Assembly (NCBI GenBank): GCA_021464415.1
Contig: CM038469.1
Span: 24,261,901 to 24,325,900 of the forward strand
Origin: Lonicera japonica
Lineage: Eukaryota; Streptophyta; Magnoliopsida; Dipsacales; Caprifoliaceae
Direction: 5' to 3'
Length of the DNA stretch: 64,000 nucleotides
The position numbers and the translations under genes are program-made. Below are positions 34,317 through 46,400 of the stretch, piece by piece (position 1 is the first letter of the stretch; every line of letters starts with the position of its first letter). Under the pieces are notes generated by a model that saw nothing but the letters and a program-made list of their open reading frames with translations, had not been told where the DNA came from and made no database searches.

Positions 34317-35774
34317 TGTGACGCCCTGAATCCCATTATGGGGTTTGGACCTCTGGGACCCAGTTAATCACGGTGCCGTGCGCGACAGCGGGTTGGAATG
34401 CAGAACTTAGAACTAATTTAATAAAATATTTCAAATAAGACCGCATTTTCAAAAAAAAATTGTCATGTGGAGTTCGTATTTTCAATAAAACCAGCCTATA
34501 AATTATAAAGAAAATTTAACTAGAAACATAACTCCACACTTTTGAATTCATAAATCATCGAGCAGTTCAATAAATAACAATTCCTCCAACGAGGTCCCAA
34601 TAGTTTATAAAAGGCCTTGTACATCACTTACATATAAAATTGAATACAACAATGATACAAATTGTACAACTTATATTAATATATATATATATACATGGCT
34701 CATGAGATGTAAGTCGTCTATAAATGACCAAAACTTATACGGTCACCAAAGGTTTTCTATCGCGTGCTCGTGCCACCCTAAGAAAGTACCTGCAAAACTG
34801 GTTTGGAAAATAGGAGTGAGCCAAACACGGGCTTAGTGGGAATTATAAGGTTTCTACAAGCAAAATACGTTTTTAAAACCATGTATATGTGTATATATAC
34901 CATTTTATATGAAATGCATGTCAAATACTAACCCGGCCCCAATTATATAATAAGAATTTATCAACAAGGTACAAAAATGTTACTATAACAAAGTATCATA
35001 AGGAAATATAATCATAGGACAATTGTAGGCACCAATCTAGTAACCGTCAATCTCGTCTCACATCTGACATCTAGGATTTACTCAACTGTGCACATCGATC
35101 GCAATCTAAGCCCCCAAGACTAGGGTGTGTAGCCCCCAAGGCTGGGTCTCCCCATGAACCATCTAGATGGTGTAGGGTATGCCGATTCGCGGGGTCCCCC
35201 TACGGACCATAGAGTATGCCGCTCTCAAAGCGGGGTCCCTTTACACGGACCAAGGTATGTAGCCGCCAGGACTAAGTCAACCCCATGGATCATTAATGCC
35301 TTACAAAGCCGAGAAATCAATACAAAATATTCTCCCAAAGAATATACTTATTTATAATACACATGCACATATATATACATATACATCTATCTTTCAAGTA
35401 TAACTTTAATTACCAAGAGCTTATTTCAACTCATATAAGCCATCCATACCGGTGCTAGGTACACAGGATTAATGACCACAATAACCACCTCGACTCAGGG
35501 TGTGTTTAATATAAATATGCCATTGGATAATTAATATCATGACTTTGGTAGGAAACCAATATTTTAGTAATAACCTTATTTTCCGAACATAGTTAAATAC
35601 TTAGTAAAAGATGGGTTAATGCATACTTTCTCTACTAGACGATATGGTGATTATATTCATGATGTACTTACGCTATTCAGTGGAATAAGTACATTATGGA
35701 TAGTGTATTAACAAACGAAGTGTTTATTTTAAATAAACTACTAACACATTTTTTAGAATAATTTAAGTATTACA
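34317..35774 (-). mobile_element. Gypsy LTR (solo or truncated) nested in the leader
   Basis: On - it ends GGGCGTCACA at 34317. The terminal region (GGGACCCAGTTAATCACGG on +) matches the ends of the LTRs at 60863, 35884 and 63848. 35100-35300 contains GC-rich repeats of the words AGCCCCCAAG and GGGGTCCC. The other end is unclear: GTATTACA near 35768-35775 fits an LTR start but has no matching target copy. GTACG occurs at both 34312-34316 and 35810-35814, which may be chance. Confidence 0.5.
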
Positions 35775-35860
35775 TGGATGCAACCAAGTGAGTCTCGTAT
35801 TTCGTTTCCGTACGATATCGAATTTCCTAACCTACCCCACTCTTTGGCGAAGGAAGAAGA

Positions 35861-35880
35861 AACCTATGCCTCTGATACCA
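35861..35880 (-). other. Primer-binding site, initiator tRNA-Met type
   Basis: On - TGGTATCAGAGGCATAGGTT follows the inner LTR end after 3 bp. The first 11 bases match the complement of the plant initiator tRNA-Met 3' end. This is the standard primer for chromoviruses. Confidence 0.8.
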
Positions 35881-35883
35881 ACT

Positions 35884-37965
35884 TATGACACCCCGAATCC
35901 TGTTAAGAGGATCAATCCTCCGGGACCCGGTTAATCACTGGTGCCGGGCGCCGATGGCGGGTAGATAAAATAGTAGTCTCTAAATACATGAAGTACCAAG
36001 CAGCAACTCAAGGTCTAAATAATATGATTAAGATTTTGAACATAATTCTTTCTCATACAAACTAAGCGCTACACACAAAAGCAACGCGAAATATAAACAA
36101 GCCTCCAACGAGTTCCCACATACTAAGTTATAATCTCCATATAGTACATAAGTTTTAAAAAGAAAATAAGAAACATATTTAACATTCACAAGGTTTAAAA
36201 GCATTGGTCCTTCAATCATGAAAGACCTCGAGTCAGTAGTGACGTAAAGGCAAGCTAAGACGTAGCGTCCTTTCCTTTCCCTTTCCCAGAAGACCCTACG
36301 AAGGTACCTGTGTAGCAAAATAATAGGGGTGAGTCAAACGTACTCAGTGGGAATCATATATAATAAGTTTGTGAAGAATATAGTAGATAAAATCTTTTAA
36401 GTAACTACATAAGACAAACTCATAGTGCGGTTGTATATATATAAGCGTTTCATAAACTCCGAGCAGCAACACTGATAATTCTCGCACTATCCAAGTGTAC
36501 ACCAGGTCTGCGTTTCGTGGCATTTCACCCACGCGACTATAGAGCCTTGCAATCATTTTCATGCATGGTTTTGGGTCTAGCATCTAGGAGAAGTTGTCCC
36601 AACTTTCGGCCCCGTCTAATGAGACCTTACCTGGGACCATTCATGGACTAATGCTAATGTATACTTTCAACAAGGTATCAACCGGCTTAATTAAGAACAA
36701 TAGTGCCTTGTACGCATTTCTCAATAATATCCATATCGCTTTAATAGTGTAATCAACAAGAGGAAACCTATACTAATACTTATAATTTGTATATTAATTT
36801 GTAAATAAGGGTTTCGTGAGGAATTCCCACCACTTGGAGCCGTAAGAGTAAACAATGAACTTTTATAATAAGGTTATCAACAATAATGTGAGGTCCAAGT
36901 GGGTTTTAAAGCAAAACAAGCGATTAGCCATAATTTCTCGTTGTATCAAGGAGTTTTAAACCATATTTCAACTATTCAATCCATCAATTTTAATATTTAA
37001 TTAATACTCCAACATATACACATAGGCCCATTTAGAAAGATTTAGGTTTTTAACATGAACATGTGGTAAATTCACAACAAGGAAAGAATAAGTTGTAAAG
37101 TAGGTTTTAGTAGTAGATTCCCGCCTCAATAGAGCTAAATCTTTGAGTTTGTTAAATCGAGCCAAATCCGTTGAATTTCAAAATCCCCCAAATTGGTTCT
37201 TCCTGCCCTAACAATCTCAGATGATGAGATGAAGAATATGGAGATGAAAATGGTGGAAATTATTATCCTAATCTTTCATCTTGAATCAAGGATGAAATCC
37301 CCCAAGAAAACCTCAAATTCGCCCCCATTTTTCTCTTTATACGCACTAAACTCAAAGGTGTGAAGAAATGGGAATAAGTGGTGTGTTTTGGGGTTAAAAA
37401 GGGGTCTGTACTAATGAGCAAGATCGATCTTGGTCAAGGTAAAAGTGCACTAGTTGGCTTCTGTTTGACAATTTCTGATGAGCAAGATCGATCTTGCTTC
37501 AGGTGAAAAGTGCTCTGTTTTGAATCTACTCAATTTTCACTCTAGCAAGATCCAGCAAGTCAAGCAAGAAGCTGTTTCACAAAAAACGAAAATGAAAATT
37601 TGTGAAGAAGCGGAAAGCTAGTGGAACACGCTCGGAGATGATGATCCTAATCTTTCATCTTGAATCAAGGATGAAATCCCCCAAGAAACCCTTAAATTCG
37701 CCCCCCTCTTTCTATCTCTACGCACTAAATTCGAAAGTGTAAAGAAATGGGAAGAAGTGGTGTGTTTTGTGGTTAAAATTGGGTTAAAAAGGGGTCTGTA
37801 CTAATGAGCAAGATCGATCTTGGTCTAGGTAAAAGTACACTGGTTGGGTTATGTTTGACAATTTATAATGAGCAAGATCGATCTTGCTTCAGGTGAAAAG
37901 TGCTCTGTTTTGAATCTGCTCAATTGTCTCTCTAGCAAGATCGATCTTGGTAGTTCTTCACCAGA
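35884..37965 (-). repeat. 5' LTR of the chromovirus, truncated, with internal duplication
   Basis: Aligns with 26163-27917 of the 3' LTR. The block from about 37215 is then repeated from 37636 (both contain CCTAATCTTTCATCTTGAAT and GGGTCTGTACTAATGAGCAA). Palindromes CAAGATCGATCTTG lie at 37419-37432, 37483-37496, 37809-37822, 37873-37886 and 37936-37949. The counterpart of 28691-29102, including the TGTAATACC start, is missing. Confidence 0.75.
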
Positions 37966-38248
37966 GTAATGATATTAGAAAATTAATGGCACGCGCATAT
38001 GACGCGATCCCGGATTGTCTTTTCTAGCCAGGCTAATGGATCCTTATTCAAAAAGGAAACTACTAATTTAACTCCTAATTGAATAATGAAATAATAATAA
38101 TTATAATAATTAAAAATACTTAAAATAATAATTGATTCCGCGCGCTCCATGACTTCCATGTTTGACTATGCTTAAATCCTCGAGCTGCGCTCGTACTAGT
38201 ATGCTCCAAGGTCATCCAATACAACTACGGACCCTACCAATTAATGCT

Positions 38249-39323
38249 TTAATCAAATTCGTGCTTGTGGGTAACCTGGATCACGTCATTCCCTTCTTCT
38301 TCAAGAAGATTCGTCCTCGAATCTGGCTTACCCATTCCCCAATTCAACCATTCTTTAACCACTTCGATATTCGGATGCAACTTTGAAACTTGGATTCTCC
38401 CATGCCAATAGAATAAGTATTTTGAATACGTCTCATTCCTCTGTCGAAACTTAGGATGAGATAATTCTGTTCTTCCTTCCCATGAAAAAAAATTCCAAAT
38501 ATCTTCGACACTTGATTCTCCTTGCAAAGCAAAACTCCTCGAAATTCAAACCATATTGCTATGCGATCCTCCACAACTTGTTAAAGAAGTCGATTAGCTT
38601 ATAATTCGGATGAACATTAAAATTGTCCACACCAATAAAATCAATATACTATATATCGTCAATGAACTCAGCTCGAACCTTATCTTCTTCCTTGGTAAAA
38701 ATATTATCCAAATTAGCAACGTTAGTTGAAGTCTCTTGCTCATTGACTCGCCCTTCAATTAAAATCAATTGGCCTCCCTCGATGCAGTTATCACCCATAT
38801 CCACACCTACAGCTAGAAGTGCTTGCACTTGTGGTTCTTCAACTTGCACTAGAACTTCTTCATCTTCCTCTTCTTACAAGCTTGGAACTACACCTTCAAC
38901 CCACAATTCGCCTTCTTCAGTTGTCACTTCAAATTCCTCAATCTCATCAGTTTTCGGCTTATTCTCCAATGGTGGCTTAGATATGGCTCGTTTCTCTTCT
39001 TCTTTCAATTGATTTGGTTCACCAAAAGATGTATTCGGACTTTGACTTGGCTCTAGGCTTCCCCTCTTCTTAGACTGCTCATAGGCTTCGGCAAACATCT
39101 CCTCAAATGTACAGATAATTTCATCATCAAACAAAGAAACCTTCTTCTTGCTACTGCCTATATTGTTGTCTCGAATCCGACTTTCTCCAACCTCATCACC
39201 ATGTCTTCTATTAGTAACACACAAATCCCATTCATCTTTAAATTTAACTTTACAAGGTTGACTTTTCAATTTCTCTTTAGGAGCTTTATTCAACTGCATG
39301 CGCCGTTCAATCTCTAATTGCAT
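38249..39323 (-). pseudogene. Degenerate ORF of the coding-poor LTR element
   Basis: Frames on - at 39323-38874 (149 aa), 38849-38649 and 38574-38249 are Glu/Lys-rich and lack a known fold. The last ends DSRTNLLEEEGNDVIQVTHK, similar in style to the C-termini of plant gypsy polyproteins just before the purine tract. I do not recognise the rest. It may be a gag-like or accessory relic. Confidence 0.4.
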
Positions 39324-39339
39324 TAATTACGCACTATCG

Positions 39340-40223
39340 CATTTAATCTCCTCTTGAAGCCACCTTTCTCCATATTCAAAGTTTAAATAGGAAATACTTT
39401 CTGCAAAACAAAGATTAGTGCAATAAAAATAATCCTCTCCACACTCTTTTTCGTGTATCGCTCAAAGATATATCACTTTAATTTTACAGCTCTTGTTTGT
39501 CACTCAAAATATTGATATACTCACAATTTTCTCTTTGGAACTCCAAAATAAGTTGAATAATATGAATATCACAAGTCTTCAACAACCAATCGCACACCCA
39601 ACAATTAGATTTAGATGCATTCAACAATGTAATACCGAGGACTAAAGAAACCAAATTCTAGCAACATTAATGAGCTAAACAAATTTGTAAAATTGCTAGA
39701 GTATACAAGCAGAATTTTAAGGAACAATCAAACAACAAGTCCTAGTTGATAACGTAATTCAAAGTTCCTATGGATAACTAGAATTCCCAACACAATTGAA
39801 TTTAAGAACGTATCTCCAATTAGAATCCTCAAATAAGGATGCAATAAGGATCAATAATAGCGTAAAAGTTCATAGCAATCAAAACCATATTCGATGAAGC
39901 ATGAAGAAACTTAGGGTTTTCGTTTCAAACTTTAATGTATTCTAATTCAAAACAACTCAACCCAATAATTTTTTTTTCAGAAAACATTGTTCATCGGTTA
40001 CTGCTCACGCAATTAATGTTCATTAATCACTGTTCACATATTAATGTTCATGCGCACTGTTCACAGTTATTGTTCACGATTACTGTTCATTGTTCACTTT
40101 TTAAAAAAAAAACTAACACAATTTGGAATAAGATTAACAAGAATAAAGATCTAGGGTTTCAATAATCTACTACGAAGTTAAAATAACAAGAAACTAAAGA
40201 TAGAAACCTAGATTGAAAAGTTT
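39340..40223 (-). other. Leader of the coding-poor LTR element
   Basis: Non-coding AT-rich sequence. Around 39985-40095 the word TGTTCA plus CTGTTCAC or ATTGTTCAC recurs at least six times, a short imperfect tandem motif. No gene is seen. Confidence 0.5.
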
Positions 40224-40235
40224 CCTCTGATACCA
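40224..40235 (-). other. Primer-binding site, initiator tRNA-Met type
   Basis: On - TGGTATCAGAGG follows the inner end of the 5' LTR after one base. Eleven of twelve bases fit the initiator tRNA-Met complement. Confidence 0.75.
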
Positions 40236-40898
40236 AAGATGCGATTCCGAATCGTCTTTTTTAACCAGGCTAATGGATCGTCAACCCTTGAACTACGAAT
40301 GTAGCAAGAACCTTGGAATACGTCGAAAGATGGAAGGTGGAAACCTCAACCCAACGCTTATAGAAGCGTGAACCTTGGTATGATTGAAGACGCCACAATT
40401 AATTTATAGAGAATTGATTGATAAGTCAAGAACAATTGAATTAATTTAATTCAACATGTTCAACATGTTCTTAGATAACACAAAGAGAAAACTCTCAATA
40501 TTATTAATCATCAAAACTTTTAATAATAAAACAATAATGTTCCTCCTTTAAATAAAAGTAAACAAAGCCTTAATCCTAATTCAAAAAGGAAAGTACTTCC
40601 TACTTAGAAAAGGAAAATAATAACTCCTAGAATATTCCTAATACAATAAGGAAATTAATAATAAGGAAAATTATTCAAAAAGGAAACTACTAATCTAACT
40701 CGTAATTGAATAATGAAATAATAATAATTCTAATAATTAAAAATACTTAAAATAATAATTGACTTCGCACCCTTTATGACTTTCGTGTTTGACTATGCTT
40801 AAATCCTCTAACTGCGCGTGTACTAGTATGCTCTAAGGTCATCCAATATAAGTACGGACCCTATTAATCAGTGCTTTAATCAAGTTCGTGCTTGTGGT

Positions 40899-42117
40899 CA
40901 AGCCCGGCTACATGGGCATGCAACCTAGGCAAATGCCTAGGGCCCCATGTAGAGAGAAGGCACCAAAAAAAAAGTTTAGGTATCTAATTGTAATGAATAA
41001 AAGTTGAGGGAGCATTTTATAAGTTGGGATAAACCTTGATGGAGAGAGATCCCGAGAGGTATCTATTTTGTCTCATTTTTTTTTCTTTTGCTCCTCAGTT
41101 CTCTCTTATTTCTTCTTTTATTTTCTGTTGTTTTTTTCCCCCTCTTTCTCCCTTTTTTTTCATTATGCACTCTCTCTCTCTGTTTTCTGTCTCCATCCAC
41201 CGTCCACGTCTCTGCTCAAGGCTCACCTACGGCTCTGACACTCCGCGCCTCCGACCAAGGGCACCAACTCACCAAGGTAGATTTTTAAGCCCTAAAATCC
41301 TAAATCCTTAATTTTTGATGTGTTATTTAGTTATGAACTTATGGAGTTATATATTTTTAATTTCTTCTATATTTCTTGATTTTTGATTATTTAGTATGAT
41401 ATATTGATATTGATGTGTTGATTATTTATTCCCTAGTTATGATTTATGAACTTATTGATTTGTTTTCCATAATCATAAATCTTGATTTATGATTATTTGT
41501 TGATTGTTGAATATTGATTATTGATTTATGTTTTTCATATTTGTTGATTTATGATTTATGATATTTCTTGAATCTTGATTTATGATTATATAGCCCTAAT
41601 TTATTTTATTAGATTTAGTTATTTAGTTGTTAAATAGTAGTTTAATTCTTGATTAGTTGTACATTATTAGGTTTATTTATTGTCATGATTAATTGTTTAT
41701 TTGTAATTTTGTATATTTGTACTAGTTGGGCAAGCGGATATAATTGATTATTTTACGGTGATTGTAATTTGTTTTTTGATTAGTTTTACAATGTTGGGTA
41801 AGCGGATACAAGACTCTGGAAGTAAAAGGAGAAAAATTCAAAAAAGAAGAGAGTTGGTTGTACAAGCTATTGCAATTTCTATGGATAGGTATGTAAAAAA
41901 AAGACCGGCATGGTTTTGTATATTTTTGTTACAAACTCGAAGATTTATCTATCAATCTTATGTTAATTGTTTCTTTTTTGGAGTTTCTTGGTTTCAAATT
42001 ATTAAATATTATGATTTTGATATTGCTTTGTTGAAGAAGAAAATAATGATACAAGGCCCCAATTTTCGTGGGTATCAAATTTCGCTTGGGGTCTTAATAT
42101 CCATCAAGCCGGCCCTG
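40899..42117 (+). mobile_element. hAT deletion derivative, 1.2 kb
   Basis: A perfect 8-bp target duplication CTTGTGGT (40891-40898 and 42118-42125) flanks the element. Ends CAAGCCCGGCTACATGGG and (reverse) CAGGGCCGGCTTGATGGA are imperfect inverted repeats, and CCTAGGCAAATGCCTAGGGC lies just inside. A short frame near 41790-41880 (KRIQDSGSKRRKIQKRREL) resembles the N-terminus of hAT transposases with a TTF-type finger. The rest of the transposase is gone. AT-rich tandem-like ATTTATGATT words fill 41330-41600. Confidence 0.8.
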
Positions 42118-42141
42118 CTTGTGGTAGCCTGGATCACATCA

Positions 42142-43446
42142 ATATATTCTCTACATCAAGTAACATAATACATATATAGAACCCCACCTCACCAACTAGG
42201 ATTACATGTCCCAAAGCCCATTAATAACTCAATAATATAAGTAGGGACAATTATATATATAGTTTCCAAGTTCACATATAAGCATAATATAGGTTGCATC
42301 TAGTATAAATCTCAATGCAATCTCAACAAACTACATAAGAGTTGGAAATGTCAAAATATTGCATAGTATAACTCGCATCATGCTTAACATTTCATATCTA
42401 ACACGTATCTACGTTTTATTGTCCACAATCAGCTTATACGCACTTGCGCTCTGGTGACCAGTAACAAAGGTTTGTGGTGAATCAACGAAATATAAGGTTT
42501 ACGTGTAGAATCATCAAATACTAACAATAATAAATGATAATCAACCATTATAATCATAAATCATAACCTAAAACCCATGAATGCATATAAACTCATTTTG
42601 TATAGAAAAACCCCAATTTGTATGAAATATGGTGATTGAATGCATAAATTTTTAAAATAAGTTTTAATACTAGTGTTCCCACCTTATATAAGCCGAATAT
42701 TGAATGTCTTAAGCCCCGGATCGAGCCATGTTGCCGCCAACCGCGAAATCCCCAATTTTGAGCTCTAAAAGCCCTAAAAATGGTGAAATCACCATTGATG
42801 GAAGATGGAGATGATTGATGATGTTGTAGGAAGCTAGGAACCATGGTAAATCATCCTCACAAGTCCCTCTTTAGCTCTCTCTCATCTCTCCCTAACTACT
42901 TTGGATGAATGAATAAAATATGGAGAAGAATGAGAAGGAAAGAAGGGAGGAAGATGATCGACAAATGGGGAGGAAAAAGGGTTAAAAACCCGCTGGTGCA
43001 GCTTTGATCGATCAAAGGACACCCACCTGAAGCCCCTTTAATTTTCTTCGAAAATCGCACTTTTTGCGACCCGTTTCGACCCCCGAAATAATTCTAATTT
43101 GACTCGGCCTTCAAACGAAAGTTGTAGAGGGGAATGAGATGAAACCATGATAGCAAACGGGGACTCATTTGGACTTCATATGAAGAAGTTATGACCTTCC
43201 AAAGTTAGCCAAAAACTCATTTCGAAAAAAAGTTTGATTTTTCGCCATTAGCCCCCAAATTCAACCGTGGCTTTCCTAAATGTGTTCTAAACATGCATGT
43301 ATACTTAATATTATTAAAATGACATATTAGAAGTATTTGCTCAACCACATAGGTCTCAGAACAAAATTCGACCACTTTAACCGAGTTTTGGCCTTAAAGG
43401 AGCTGAAGATGATAATTGGCTCGGAAACAAAATATTAGACGTTACA
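42142..43446 (-). mobile_element. Gypsy LTR fragment, related family
   Basis: On - it starts TGTAACGTC at 43446. It shares the block ACGGGGACTCATTTGG...ATGAAGAAGTTATGACC with the chromovirus 3' LTR at nearly the same distance from the LTR start (about 288 bp), but the remainder has diverged. A 16-bp palindrome CTTTGATCGATCAAAG lies at 43012-43027. The other end is cut by the element ending at 42141. Confidence 0.65.
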
Positions 43447-43479
43447 GTATCTGCCCAAAAAATATTAGCTATTTTCTCA

Positions 43480-46400
43480 CAACTATCTAACTATAGTACA
43501 TGGTAGATGGTTCTACCGGATCTACTGCTACACTATTTTTCAATAAAAGTTCAAGATGTCTTTTGTGTTTTTAATAAATTAAAAAAAAAAGTTAAAAAAT
43601 TACAATAAAATTAAAAATAAACAATTAAACTTTTACCTTATAAACATCCGCAATATAGAGAAGTTTGGCGATCTTCATCGTATGCATTGATGTCAATCTT
43701 CTGCTCCAACACAAACTCCAACATCAAGGGGTACATTATCACAGCAATGTAGGGACAAGTTTGTCCAACGTAATCCCAAACATTCATGTCAACTCCAAGC
43801 TCGTTGTTAAGATACTTAAAAAGACGGTGAAATTTGAACTTCTCACAGATAATGAGGCAACTTCATCCCTCTTTGTGGAGGATAAAGCCATTCTGCTTAA
43901 GGGCATCAACTTCATCCATATTTGATAACAAGATAATTATTGTTATAAGCCATTAATAACATACATAGTTATATAATATTATATATGCACATATACGAAA
44001 AATTTTAAATGCATACCCAGCCATTTTACGACTTTTTTTCGTTGTAAAAAAATATCCTCCAATGTTTTTTACTACGAAAAAACATCGTAAAAAGATTTGG
44101 TCCTTTTCTTTTTTTTATAAGTAATGAGTCGTGATAATATTCGATTCTGATTTTAGAAACGATCTTTTAATCGTCACTGTTATGGATTTTGTAACATTAT
44201 TGGTGGGATTCGTATCAATCCCAAATAACTGTCTTCATATCTTTAATAACCACTTTATCATATCATTTGACTTTGTTTTGAGTTAGATTAATACATATGT
44301 ACGTGTGGTTAACCCGAAACAAACATGATTAACCTTTGTCACAATAATATAGTTTATTAAATCATACAAAATGAAATTAATAAAAAAAAATATTAAATAT
44401 TAAATTATTCACCGCTTACTTTTGCGAGACATTGTCAAAGTAAATTTATAATTTTTAAATTGTTAACTTATTTTGCTGTGAATAACGAAAAACAGTCAAT
44501 AAATGGTTCTTTCGAATTTACCGCCGCACTATTCTTCAACAAAAGTTCAACATGTCTTTTGTGTATTAAATTAATAAAAAAAAAGTAAAAAAAATTACAA
44601 TAAAATTGAAAATAAACAATTAAACTTTTACCTGATAAACATCGGCAATACAGAGAAGTTCGGCGACCTTCGTACGCATTAAACGTAATCCCAAACATTC
44701 ACGTCAACTCCAAGCTCGTTGGTGAGATACTTGAAAAGACGGTGATGTTTGAGCTTCTTGCAGACAGTGAGGCAACTTCATCCATCTTCGTCGAGGACAG
44801 AGCCATTCTACTTAAAAGCATCAATTTCATCCCTATTCGTTAACAAGATAGTAATTGTTAGAATCCATTAATAACATACATAGTTACATAATATTAAATA
44901 TACACATGTATGAAAATTTTCAAGTGCAAATCGGGCTATTTTACGACTTTTTTTCGTCGTAAAAAGTATCCTCTAATGTTTTTTTACGACAAAAAACGTC
45001 GTAAAAAGTCCCGGTTCGTACCAAAAACGGATTTTGTACATTTTATATTTATATTTTTAGCATAGATCTACCCTTATATATTAAAGTTATTTTTTTTATA
45101 AATAATAAGTCGCGCTACCATCTAAATCTGATTGTAGAAACGATCTTTTGATCATCTTTGTTATTGGTTTTTTCACATTATTGTCGGAGTTTGTATCAAT
45201 CCAAAACAACTGTGTTCATACATTTAATAACAACTTTACCATATCATCTGTCTTTGTTTTGAGTTAGATCAATGCATATATTAGTTTGGTTAACCTGAAC
45301 AAACATGATCAACCTATGTTACAATAACAAAATTTACTATATCATACAAAATAAAATTAATAAATAAACCTACTTAAATATTGAATTATTCGCCGCTTAC
45401 CTTTATGTGATGTTGTCCCAGTAACTTTATCATTTTCAAATTATTAGCATGTAATGTCGCGAATAGTAAAGAACCGTTAATAGATGGTTCTACCGGATCT
45501 ACTGCCGCAGTATTCTTCAACAAAAGTTCAACATGTCTTTTTTTTCTTGAATTAATTAAAAAAAAAGTTAAAAATTTACAATAAAATTAAAAATAAACAA
45601 TTGAACTTTTACGTTATAAACATCCGCAATATAGAGAAGTTCGGCAATCTTCATCGTATGCATTGATGTCGAACTTCTGCTCCAACACAAACTCCAACAT
45701 CAAGGGGTATATTATCACAACAATGTAGAAACAAGTTTGTCCTACGTAATCCCAAACATTCATGTCAATTCCAAGCTCGTTATTAAGATACTTGAAAAGA
45801 CGGTGAAATTTGAGCTTATCACAGACAATGAGGCAACTTCATCTCTCTTCGTCGAGGATAAAGTCATTCTGCTTAAGGGCTTCAACTTCATCCATGTTTT
45901 ATAATAAGATAATTATTGTTATAAGCCATTAATAACATACATAGTTATATAATATTATATATGCACATATACAAAAAAATTTCAAATGCAGACCCGGCCA
46001 TTTTACGACTTTTTTTCGTTGTAAAAATACATCCTCCAATGTTTTTAAGACAAAAAAAAGTCTTAAAAATGCCTGATCTGTACCAAAAACTGACTCTGCA
46101 CACGTATATCTATATATTTTTAGTATAGATCTACCTTTATATACGAAAGTTATTTTTACTTTACAAGTAATGAGTCGCGGTATCATCCAAATTTGATTAT
46201 ATAAACGATCTTTTGATCGACTTTGTTCTGCGTTTTGTCACATTGTTGCTGGAGTTCTTATCAATCTCAAATAACTGTGTTCATACCTTCAATAACAACT
46301 TTATCGTATCATCTGTCTTTATTTTGAGTTGGATAAACACATATGTTAGTGTGATTAACCCTAAACAAACATGATCAACCTATGTCACAATCACAAAGCT

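Larger units (their letters stand above)
26163..37965 (-). mobile_element. Tekay-type chromovirus (Ty3/gypsy), minus strand, decayed
   Basis: 3' LTR at 26163-29102, polypurine tract 29103-29116, pol 29166-32810, gag 33070-33965, leader, iMet primer site 35861-35880, and 5' LTR 35884-37965. A C-terminal chromodomain after integrase places it among chromoviruses, near Tekay/Del. The 5' LTR has lost its outer end. A MITE, a foreign LTR and a pararetrovirus-like fragment lie inside. Multiple stops, frame shifts and lost catalytic residues show it is dead. Confidence 0.85.
38000..42141 (-). mobile_element. Coding-poor LTR element with unequal LTRs
   Basis: The 3' LTR (38000-38288, 289 bp) and the 5' LTR (40237-42141, about 680 bp once the hAT insert is removed) share GACTATGCTTAAATCCTC, CTAGTATGCTC and CAAGGTCATCCAATA-type words. 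The left copy lacks about 390 bp present on the right. A primer site (40224-40235) and a purine tract GAAGAAGAAGGGAA (38302-38289 on -) frame a 1.9-kb interior. There is no RT or integrase, so it depended on another element. No matching target duplication is seen. Confidence 0.75.

Noticed and set aside
35810..35814. GTACG as the second target copy for the LTR at 34317
   Set aside because: The sequence just inside does not begin or end as an LTR should, so the match may be chance.
41036..41311. 91-codon frame with Ser/Phe runs
   Set aside because: It follows pyrimidine-rich low-complexity sequence inside a hAT derivative.
43665..43925. 86-codon + frame in the ankyrin array (also 46799, 50087, 52340)
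   Set aside because: It is the opposite strand of the ankyrin-like exon and recurs only because the unit repeats.
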